Shown: positions 1 to 4,313 of the stretch, in pieces
Layout of the letters: the number at the start of each line of letters is the position of its first letter
Numbering within the stretch: the first letter of the stretch is position 1
Assembly (NCBI GenBank): GCA_014859785.1
Contig: JACUTP010000082.1
Location: forward strand, 1 to 7,804
Direction of reading: 5' to 3'
DNA from: Candidatus Methanoperedentaceae archaeon
Lineage (GTDB): Archaea > Halobacteriota > Methanosarcinia > Methanosarcinales > Methanoperedenaceae
DNA length: 7,804 bases
Made by a program: the position numbers and the translations under genes
The notes under the pieces: generated by a model
Databases searched by the model: none
The model's input: the letters and a program-made list of their open reading frames with translations, nothing else
Told to the model about the DNA's origin: nothing

Positions 1-399
1 TTCCAGTTTTTCAACCTTTTCATGGAATTGACAGCCGTAGAAAACGTCATGTTCCCCATGATGCTTTCAGGTCATCCTTTTCACAGGGAAAGAGCGGAAG
101 AACTTCTTGAGATTGTCGGGCTCAATAAAAGATCAAATCATCTACCTTCAGAACTTTCAGGAGGAGAACAGCAGCGTGTAGCTATCGCCAGAGCCCTTTC
201 AAACAAACCCAGGTTGCTGCTAACGGACGAGCCCACCGCAAACCTGGACACAAAAATAACCAAAGAGATCATGGAACTGTTCAAAACCCTAAACCATGAC
301 CAGCATCAGACTATAATCATGGTGACCCACAATCCTGAGCTGGGGGCAATGGCAGACAGGATAATACATTTCAGGGATGGAAAGGTGGAGGAAAAATGA
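1..399 (+). CDS. ABC transporter ATP-binding protein, LolD/MacB type (5' partial)
   Basis: This is the C-terminal 132 residues of an ATPase that would power an ABC exporter or lipoprotein/peptide transporter at the cytoplasmic membrane. The reading frame is open from base 1, so the gene begins upstream and the Walker A motif is outside the window. Visible in order (window residue numbers) are the Q-loop (FQFFNL, Gln2), the ABC signature LSGGEQQ (52-58), Walker B LLLTDEP with Asp76/Glu77, the D-loop NLD (81-83) and the switch His110 in VTHN. All catalytic residues in the visible part are intact. The LSGGEQQRVAIARAL and DEPTANLD wording is typical of the LolD/MacB/FtsE family. No permease follows it here, so its partner is probably upstream. 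The stop overlaps the start of the next small ORF (ATGA, 396-399). It is a separate gene from the second ATPase at 3633-4313, although of the same subfamily. Confidence 0.93.
   Translation, partial: FQFFNLFMELTAVENVMFPMMLSGHPFHRERAEELLEIVGLNKRSNHLPSELSGGEQQRVAIARALSNKPRLLLTDEPTANLDTKITKEIMELFKTLNHDQHQTIIMVTHNPELGAMADRIIHFRDGKVEEK
384..391 (+). promoter_or_regulatory. Strong ribosome-binding site inside the ATPase 3' end
   Basis: GGTGGAGG lies four bases before the ATG at 396. It resembles the archaeal anti-16S consensus and is the main reason to think translation really begins at 396, coupled to the end of the ATPase. Confidence 0.6.
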
Positions 400-470
400 A
401 CACCACACCAGAAGAGCTTCTTGCTAAAATTCGAAATCCCAGAATAAGCAAAGGTATTAAAGCATGTTAA
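396..470 (+). CDS. 24-residue ORF, translationally coupled to ABC ATPase; possible truncated gene or leader peptide
   Basis: The ATG overlaps the ATPase stop codon (ATGA) and has a good ribosome-binding site at 384-391, so initiation is credible. The peptide starts MNTTPEELLAKI and ends GIKAC before a TAA. It is basic and hydrophilic, with no membrane segment, and I do not recognise a family. Its frame is the same as that of the CcdA-like gene starting at 498, and the nine codons between the TAA (468-470) and that GTG contain no other stop. It could be the first codons of a gene cut short by rearrangement, a short coupled or leader peptide, or the former N-terminus of the downstream gene interrupted by a nonsense codon. 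The first and second are more likely, because the downstream gene has its own ribosome-binding site and a complete-looking protein. Confidence 0.4.
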   Translation: MNTTPEELLAKIRNPRISKGIKAC

Positions 471-484
471 TTTAATAAATATCA

Positions 485-492
485 GGGGAGGG
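485..492 (+). promoter_or_regulatory. Ribosome-binding site that fixes the GTG start at 498
   Basis: GGGGAGGG sits five bases upstream of GTG 498. No in-frame ATG is nearby, so this purine block decides the start of the CcdA-like gene. Confidence 0.6.
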
Positions 493-497
493 AAAAA

Positions 498-1505
498 GTG
501 GTTAATAGCTTAATCGACCAGAAACTTAGGATTTATCTTGTAGGGTTTGCCTTCTTTCTATTCTCCATAATTGTTATTGGTATTTTCATTTTTCTGACAG
601 ATCCAGCCCAGGCTGCTGGATTTACATTTTCTTATATTGCAGGCTTATCGATGATATTCCTCCCCTGCACCCTGCCTCTGGCTTTTATCATAGTGCCTAT
701 TGCCATGAACGAGAGCCCGAAGAAAGGCATGGTAATGGCACTATTGTTTGGGGCAGGAATGATGATCACTTTCAGCATCTATGGAGTTGCTTTTGCCTCT
801 ATAGGCGAGATAACAGGTTTGTTAACGGCTAACGTGATTGCTGGCATCCTGGGCGGAGGAATGGCATATATTTTCGGTCTTTCTGAAGTGGGTCTGATAA
901 AGATGAAAATCCCTGGGATAGAGACTGCTTTACCGGGTTTTATTCAGAGGCAGGGGGATTATATTAAAGTGTTCCTTCTTGGGCTTTTGCTTGCTAACGT
1001 TGGTGTAGGCTGTCCTAATCCTGCTTTCTATGTTCTCCTGGCATATGTTATCGGTACAGCGGATATTTTTACAGGCTGGTCTATTATGGCAGTTCACGGT
1101 ATAGGCAGGGCTACCCCCCTTATATTTCTGGTGATACTGGGGATTTTAGGAATCAACGCAACGCAGGGCATTACAAAAAGAATCGGTTCGGTAAGAAAAG
1201 TAACTGGGTGGGGGCTGATTTTCGTGGGCGCTATACTGTTCACGATTACAGGGCTGTTCAGGGACTGGTATGAAGAAAGTGTGTTTCATGAATCATGGAA
1301 CCATGTACTCATAGCATTATCTGGCGGCAGGATAGGCGAAGCTGAAGAATTAAGCATGGAAAAAAGCATAATTCTTGAAACAGTCCCTCAGTGGCTCGGT
1401 CCCTATGTTCTTATCCTTTTACTGGCTATACCGGTAATATGGTATTTCTATAAAAAACAGAAAAAAGGTACAGAGAAAGAAGATACAGAGAAAGAGGTGA
1501 TGTAA
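498..1505 (+). CDS. CcdA/DsbD-like cytochrome c biogenesis (thiol transporter) membrane protein
   Basis: This 335-residue polytopic membrane protein is of the CcdA/DsbD transmembrane family, which moves reducing equivalents across the membrane by thiol-disulfide exchange with thioredoxin-like partners. It contains only two cysteines. Cys57 is in the LPCTLP motif at the start of one helix and Cys172 is in GVGCPNP in a later helix. This is the expected redox pair, although the second motif has the order Cys-Pro rather than the Pro-Cys common in bacterial CcdA. An N-terminal helix (about 13-33) precedes the core, and further hydrophobic segments lie near 43-70, 76-100, 107-127, 157-187, 202-220 and 236-252. 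A hydrophilic loop (about 255-295) and a last helix (about 302-318) follow, ending in a Lys/Glu-rich cytoplasmic tail. Translation starts at GTG with a clear ribosome-binding site. The end overlaps the YHS gene (TAATG), and the thioredoxin-like gene follows. This supports a shared redox or metal-linked role; cytochrome c maturation or metal homeostasis are the options. Confidence 0.85.
   Translation: MVNSLIDQKLRIYLVGFAFFLFSIIVIGIFIFLTDPAQAAGFTFSYIAGLSMIFLPCTLPLAFIIVPIAMNESPKKGMVMALLFGAGMMITFSIYGVAFASIGEITGLLTANVIAGILGGGMAYIFGLSEVGLIKMKIPGIETALPGFIQRQGDYIKVFLLGLLLANVGVGCPNPAFYVLLAYVIGTADIFTGWSIMAVHGIGRATPLIFLVILGILGINATQGITKRIGSVRKVTGWGLIFVGAILFTITGLFRDWYEESVFHESWNHVLIALSGGRIGEAEELSMEKSIILETVPQWLGPYVLILLLAIPVIWYFYKKQKKGTEKEDTEKEVM
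1469..1495 (+). repeat. In-frame tandem duplication (12-bp identity, 15-bp period)
   Basis: TACAGAGAAAGA occurs at 1469-1480 and again at 1484-1495. It encodes the repeated TEKE of the C-terminal tail of the CcdA-like protein. The second copy runs directly into GAGGTGAT (1494-1501), which serves as ribosome-binding site for the next gene. Confidence 0.7.
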
Positions 1506-1648
1506 TGGCAATTGACCCGGTGTGCGGGATGGAAGTGGATGAAAAGAAGGCAGCATCAAAGGAGTATAAGGGTAAGAAATATTATTTCTGCTCTCCCACA
1601 TGCCAGTGGGCATTTGAGATGAAGCCAGAACAGTTCGTTAAGGAGTAA
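1505..1648 (+). CDS. YHS domain metal-binding protein (47 aa)
   Basis: This small stand-alone YHS-domain protein opens with the hallmark DPVCGM (Cys7, Met9). After a short charged segment it has YYFCSPTC with Cys29 and Cys33, then a helix ending in PEQFV. YHS domains are known from copper/heavy-metal ATPases and related proteins, where the cysteines bind metal. A cytoplasmic metal-binding or metal-delivery role is likely, and the metal is not predictable from sequence. The length of 47 residues is normal for a single-domain version. The ATG overlaps the preceding stop (TAATG), and GAGGTGAT four bases upstream is a near-perfect archaeal ribosome-binding site. It lies between the CcdA-like membrane thiol carrier and a thioredoxin-like protein, which suggests that its cysteines may be kept reduced by them. 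Confidence 0.85.
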   Translation: MAIDPVCGMEVDEKKAASKEYKGKKYYFCSPTCQWAFEMKPEQFVKE

Positions 1649-1652
1649 GAGG

Positions 1653-1883
1653 ATGGTCAGTGTCCAGATACTTACGACTCCTTCTTGCTCAAGCTGCGCC
1701 GCTGTGGAAAAAATGCTTGATAAAATGGGTGTGGAATATGAAGTTATCGATATCACGAAAAATCCGGAAATGTTACAGAAATACCCGATAATGACCGCTC
1801 CCGGTGTTGTTATAAATGACAAACTTGAATTCACAGGAGTACCCGGGGAGAAGGAGCTGGCAAAGAAAATCAAGGGATTTTAG
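1653..1883 (+). CDS. Thioredoxin/glutaredoxin-fold small redox protein
   Basis: This 76-residue protein has a complete minimal thioredoxin fold. A first beta strand (VQILTTP) leads to the active site PSCSSC (Cys12, Cys15), followed by a helix (AAVEKMLDKM), a second strand (YEVIDI) and the cis-proline loop TAPGVVI (Pro50). A third strand, the GVPG turn and a final lysine-rich helix complete it. The size matches the small archaeal glutaredoxin-like/thioredoxin_3 proteins. It has no signal peptide, so it is cytoplasmic. The ribosome-binding site AGGAG (1641-1645) lies in the end of the YHS gene, four bases separate the two genes, and co-translation is likely. It is the natural cytoplasmic electron donor for the CcdA-like protein or reductant for the YHS cysteines. 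That partnership is inferred from context. Confidence 0.85.
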   Translation: MVSVQILTTPSCSSCAAVEKMLDKMGVEYEVIDITKNPEMLQKYPIMTAPGVVINDKLEFTGVPGEKELAKKIKGF

Positions 1884-1896
1884 ATTGGAGTATAGT

Positions 1897-1992
1897 ATGG
1901 CTGAGAGATGCATATACTGCGGCATGGAAATTGAGGAAGAAGGTGTAGTGAGAAAAATCGATAGCCGTGAAACTAGGTACCCAGAAAACTAA
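1897..1992 (+). pseudogene. Truncated CxxCGM metal-binding (YHS/TRASH-like) protein, 31-codon remnant
   Basis: A GGAG ribosome-binding site (1887-1890) precedes this ATG by six bases, 13 bases after the thioredoxin-like gene, so the start is genuine. The peptide opens with a cysteine knuckle (CIYCGM, Cys5 and Cys8) and an acidic stretch, then VVRKIDSRE. After that it changes character and stops at TAA, with TAG directly behind. Metal-binding proteins of this type usually have a second Cys pair (an FCSxxC-like segment) about where this one ends, and it is missing. I read it as the intact beginning of the last gene of the redox/metal operon, cut by a recombination or deletion around 1969-1992. 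A functional mini-protein with two cysteines cannot be excluded. Confidence 0.5.
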
Positions 1993-1995
1993 TAG

Positions 1996-2271
1996 GTAAT
2001 ATCACTTGGTTATGAAGACCCGATACTAATTGATAATAAACTTTTTCCAGACGATAATTGCATGTCGGAATTGGGAATTTACCAATTCTGGGATTTTGCA
2101 CATTATGAAAATGAAATAAGATGGATTCCAATACCCACTCTGTCGGTAGATAATAAAGAACTAAGAATTTCTTTTGAAAATGGAACTACGTTCAATTACA
2201 AGTTGGATTCTGATGTGGAATTATGGTTAGACCAGTTGATTTTTCATGATGCATATAATTTAAATTTATAG
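1996..2271 (+). pseudogene. Unrecognised ORF, probably a gene fragment lacking its 5' end
   Basis: The frame is open from just after the tandem stops at 1990-1995 to a TAG at 2269-2271. The only in-frame ATG is at 2062 (69 residues from there), and it has no ribosome-binding site and no well-placed TATA box. The codons before that ATG already read like protein (GYEDPILIDNKLFPDDN), which suggests the ATG is internal and the true start was lost. The fragment is acidic and rich in aromatic residues (IYQFWDFAHYENEIRW) and alternates in a beta-strand-like pattern (KELRISFENGTTFNYKL). I recognise no family, and it has no signal peptide, membrane segment or Cys motif. If it is expressed, it would be from ATG 2062. 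Confidence 0.35.
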
Positions 2272-2563
2272 GGAAAAGCAAGGCAGTATAAGTCATGAAT
2301 TTGAAAATAAAGGAGTAGTTTGGTTCACGCCCAATCCTCAAGTGCAATTGGAGAATGAATTCGGCTTTTCGCCCATTGTTGCCAGAGCATTATTGAATAA
2401 AATTGATTCTTACAATTCGTTCAACAAGACCTCGAACCTGATAAAATTTCAATATGAGACAAACTTTTATCTTTTGGCTTTGATTTTTTTCGTGATTATG
2501 TGGATTCCAGGTGGTCTTGGGAATGACTTAAGTATTAATGTAACAAAGTCAAGCTATATATGA
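2264..2563 (+). pseudogene. Unrecognised ORF fragment with one hydrophobic segment
   Basis: The frame opens at 2264, overlaps the preceding fragment by eight bases in the +1 frame and ends with TGA at 2561-2563. There is no ATG near the beginning. GTG 2342 is the first standard start (73 residues) and has no clear ribosome-binding site. Residues upstream of it (EFENKGVVWFTPNPQ) look coding, so it too seems to lack its start. It contains a helix-like segment LENEFGFSPIVARALLNKI and then a strongly hydrophobic stretch (FYLLALIFFVIMWIPGG) that could be one membrane helix. A 1-base frameshift within a single former gene covering this and the previous fragment is possible but cannot be shown without a homologue. 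Confidence 0.3.
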
Positions 2564-2575
2564 AATTATATATGA
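2555..2575 (+). repeat. Direct repeat TATATATGA x2 upstream of the regulator promoter; candidate operator
   Basis: TATATATGA occurs at 2555-2563 and 2567-2575, a 12-bp spacing close to one helical turn. It ends 15 bp before the TATA box of the membrane-bound winged-helix gene. That position suits a regulator site, possibly for autoregulation. Confidence 0.4.
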
Positions 2576-2589
2576 TATCCAAACCTGAA

Positions 2590-2599
2590 TTTATAAATA
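2590..2599 (+). promoter_or_regulatory. Archaeal TATA box for the winged-helix gene (leaderless transcript likely)
   Basis: TTTATAAATA is centred about 20 bp before ATG 2615, and no purine-rich ribosome-binding site lies between them. With the usual archaeal spacing of about 25 bp to the transcription start, the mRNA would begin at or near the start codon. Confidence 0.55.
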
Positions 2600-2614
2600 A
2601 ATTTCAATGATAAA

Positions 2615-3136
2615 ATGAAACCCAGACAAAATAAGGAAATGTATAATATTCTTGCATCAGCCATTGTGTTAATAATATCAGTGGTGCTGCTGGCTAATAA
2701 ACTCCTGTCAACAGGTGATATTCAACTTATATTAGAAGACGGCAGGGCTGTTCCGATAGAGGCGGTTTCGTTTTTCTCATTTAACGATGTATTGTTTTTC
2801 ATAATAGCAGCATGGTTTGGAGGCATGGCTTTCCTTTACATAATACTGTATTCAAAAGAAAACAGTTCAACTGAATTTATAAATGATACAACCGCAGACA
2901 TGGAAAAAAAGGATACAAGTAAATTGCAGTTAGCGGTTGACATGCTTGAAGGCGATAAACACTCACTATTCAAGTATATTGTAGAAAACAACAACATACT
3001 ACAAAAGGATCTTGTTTCAAAGACAGGTTTTTCAGAACCCAAAGTAAGCAGGCTTCTTGACAGGCTTGAGAAAAGAGGGCTGATATTCCGCCAGAGGGAC
3101 GGGATGGGAAACAGGGTATTGTTGAAAAAAGGATGA
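2615..3136 (+). CDS. Membrane-anchored winged helix-turn-helix transcriptional regulator
   Basis: This 173-residue protein probably acts as a one-component membrane sensor/regulator. Two membrane helices (about 12-30 and 59-79) flank a short outside loop of about 28 residues that includes ILEDGRAVPIEAV. A charged linker (80-102) leads to a cytoplasmic winged-helix domain at 103-173. In that domain, KDLVSKTGF and SEPKVSRLLDRLEKRGLI form the helix-turn-helix, and FRQRDGMGNRVLLKK forms the wing. This matches the MarR/IclR-like C-terminal domain seen in many archaeal membrane regulators. The N-terminal tail (MKPRQNKE) is positive, placing it and the DNA-binding domain inside the cell. The gene has its own TATA box and lies directly upstream of an exporter operon on the same strand, which is its likely target. 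The repeated ATATATG motifs before both promoters are candidate binding sites. Confidence 0.82.
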   Translation: MKPRQNKEMYNILASAIVLIISVVLLANKLLSTGDIQLILEDGRAVPIEAVSFFSFNDVLFFIIAAWFGGMAFLYIILYSKENSSTEFINDTTADMEKKDTSKLQLAVDMLEGDKHSLFKYIVENNNILQKDLVSKTGFSEPKVSRLLDRLEKRGLIFRQRDGMGNRVLLKKG

Positions 3137-3140
3137 GGAG

Positions 3141-3156
3141 TTATTTCACTTTTTCA
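3141..3156 (+). terminator. Possible T-rich termination region after the winged-helix gene
   Basis: TTATTTCACTTTTTCA follows the stop by four bases and includes a T5 run. Archaeal RNA polymerase can terminate on such tracts without a hairpin. It fits with the new TATA box at 3186-3193. Confidence 0.25.
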
Positions 3157-3185
3157 CAACTGCTTTCATGATATTCCATGGAACT

Positions 3186-3193
3186 CATATATG
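3186..3193 (+). promoter_or_regulatory. Candidate TATA box for the exporter operon
   Basis: CATATATG is centred about 25 bp before ATG 3214, the distance expected for a leaderless archaeal mRNA. The box is itself palindromic and contains the ATATATG motif seen twice upstream of the regulator gene. Confidence 0.4.
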
Positions 3194-3213
3194 CTCTTTC
3201 ATCTTATAGCAAG

Positions 3214-3618
3214 ATGAGATATATGAATAAATGGAAAGCCTTTGCACTGGTAATGATTGGCATACTAATACTTGTTGTAGGTGTCAGTTTTTATCATTTT
3301 GAGACGCTTTTATTCCAGCTTAATGAAGATGAGGAGGCTTTTGCGATAGATTCTGCTAAAAACGGGCTAAGTACGGAGCTTGAAGGTTATGATTATAATA
3401 TTACCTCAGCAGAACACGGTCGGAAAATCTCCACACCAACCGGAGAAAAAAAAGTCGTCATGGTAATTTTCAATCGTGGGAATGTAACATTTACCGCACT
3501 TGTTGATATGGAATCAGGAGACGTTTTAAGAAAGAGCAGCATGGAATACATCGGATGGATGGCTGAGTATCAGAATACTAAATACCAGAATCGCATGCAC
3601 TGGCTTTACAGGTGGTAA
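3214..3618 (+). CDS. Single-pass membrane-anchored protein with PepSY-like extracytoplasmic domain (hypothetical)
   Basis: This 134-residue protein has a positive N-terminus (MRYMNKWK), one strong membrane helix (about 9-26) and an outside domain. The outside part starts with an acidic stretch and helix (EDEEAFAIDSAKNGLSTEL). Beta-type segments follow (KKVVMVIFNRG, NVTFTALVDMESGDVL) and then a Trp/Tyr-rich tail. The helix plus 'TFTALVDMESGDVL' pattern resembles PepSY-like domains, but this is a weak structural resemblance. I chose ATG 3214 because a TATA-like box at 3186-3193 sits at the right distance for a leaderless start. ATG 3223 is also possible. ATG 3178 lies upstream of the TATA box and is unlikely. 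The stop is 14 bases before the ABC ATPase gene, so it is the first gene of the exporter operon. It may be a sensor, a substrate-binding accessory or an inhibitor. Confidence 0.62.
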   Translation: MRYMNKWKAFALVMIGILILVVGVSFYHFETLLFQLNEDEEAFAIDSAKNGLSTELEGYDYNITSAEHGRKISTPTGEKKVVMVIFNRGNVTFTALVDMESGDVLRKSSMEYIGWMAEYQNTKYQNRMHWLYRW

Positions 3619-3623
3619 TTCAG

Positions 3624-3627
3624 GGTG
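3624..3627 (+). promoter_or_regulatory. Ribosome-binding site that selects ATG 3633
   Basis: GGTG, inside the purine block GGGTGGGA (3623-3630), is five bases before ATG 3633. It favours this start over the in-frame GTG at 3612. Confidence 0.45.
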
Positions 3628-3632
3628 GGAGC

Positions 3633-4313
3633 ATGAAAGAAACAATAATGGAATTGCAGGATGTCAGGAAAATTTACCAGATGGGTGAGTTTGAAGTACA
3701 TGCCCTCCAGGGAGTGAACCTGAATGTCATAGCAGGAGAATTCGTTGCTATCACAGGACCAAGCGGATGCGGTAAATCAACCATGTTAAACATGATAGGC
3801 TGCCTGGATATTCCGACAAGCGGAAAGATATTCCTCGAAGGCAGTGATATATCGGAATTTGACGACAATGAACTTGCACGCATAAGAGGTAAAAAAATCG
3901 GGTTCGTATTCCAGACTTTTAATCTTTATCCTACACTGACAGCTCTTGAAAATATCAAGCTGCCAATGAGGATTCACGAATTCTCTGATATTGAGATAGA
4001 AGAAAAGTCAAAAAGCCTGCTGGATGCTGTCGGGTTATCTGACCGCGGCTCTAATTTCCCTGCGCAATTATCAGGAGGTCAGCAGCAAAGAGTAGCGATA
4101 GCAAGAGCACTCTCAACAGGTCCTTCCATTCTTCTGGCAGATGAACCCACAGGGAATCTTGATACAAAATCAGGGCGGGGGATAATGAAGGTTTTCAAGC
4201 GCCTGAACAACGAAGGTTTGACAATCGTGATGATAACACATGACATGGGAATTGCAGAATATGCAGAAAGAATTGTGAAAATGCTGGATGGAAAAATAGA
4301 GAGTGAAACATGA
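3633..4313 (+). CDS. ABC transporter ATP-binding protein, MacB/LolD type
   Basis: This complete 226-residue ATPase drives the MacB/FtsX-type permease encoded two genes downstream. Motifs in order are Walker A GPSGCGKST (42-50), the Q-loop VFQTFNL (Gln94), the signature LSGGQQQ (146-152), Walker B ILLADEP (Asp170, Glu171), the D-loop NLD and the switch His203 in ITHD. All catalytic residues are present and the length is normal. ATG 3633 is chosen because GGTG at 3624-3627 lies five bases upstream and the protein then begins close to the first beta strand (MELQDVRKIYQ). The GTG at 3612 would fall inside the preceding gene and add residues that do not look like the family. The 3' end overlaps the COG1361-type gene by ATGA. 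The protein is cytoplasmic and membrane associated. Confidence 0.95.
   Translation: MKETIMELQDVRKIYQMGEFEVHALQGVNLNVIAGEFVAITGPSGCGKSTMLNMIGCLDIPTSGKIFLEGSDISEFDDNELARIRGKKIGFVFQTFNLYPTLTALENIKLPMRIHEFSDIEIEEKSKSLLDAVGLSDRGSNFPAQLSGGQQQRVAIARALSTGPSILLADEPTGNLDTKSGRGIMKVFKRLNNEGLTIVMITHDMGIAEYAERIVKMLDGKIESET

Larger units (their letters stand above)
1993..2614. other. AT-rich region with gene fragments (possible decayed insertion or recombination scar)
   Basis: This is the only long stretch without a convincing gene. Hand counting over 2041-2580 gives 178 G+C in 540 bases (33%), well below the neighbouring genes. It starts where the CxxCGM gene is cut off and ends at the promoter of the winged-helix gene. 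It contains two overlapping open frames that lack a plausible start, described separately. I see no transposase, terminal inverted repeats, tRNA or CRISPR repeats in it. Confidence 0.5.

Noticed and set aside
470..481. TTTAATAAATAT... (471-481 area) as a promoter for the CcdA-like gene
   Set aside because: It is TATA-like, but a start about 26 bp downstream would fall at the GTG and exclude the strong ribosome-binding site at 485-492. Co-transcription from upstream is simpler.
1556..1873. Minus-strand open frame of 105 codons
   Set aside because: It is antisense to the YHS and thioredoxin-like genes, both of which have family hallmarks and ribosome-binding sites.
1881..1995. Pyrrolysine-type readthrough of TAG codons (1881-1883 and 1993-1995)
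   Set aside because: Reading through 1881 gives no family-like sequence and meets another TAG five codons on. The TAG at 1993 follows a TAA, so readthrough is not credible.
1993..2614. Insertion sequence or CRISPR in the AT-rich region
   Set aside because: No transposase motif, terminal inverted repeats, target-site duplication or regularly spaced repeats could be seen.
3612..3632. Upstream GTG start for the ABC ATPase
   Set aside because: It overlaps the preceding gene's end, lacks a ribosome-binding site, and adds residues before the usual family start. ATG 3633 has GGTG five bases before it.
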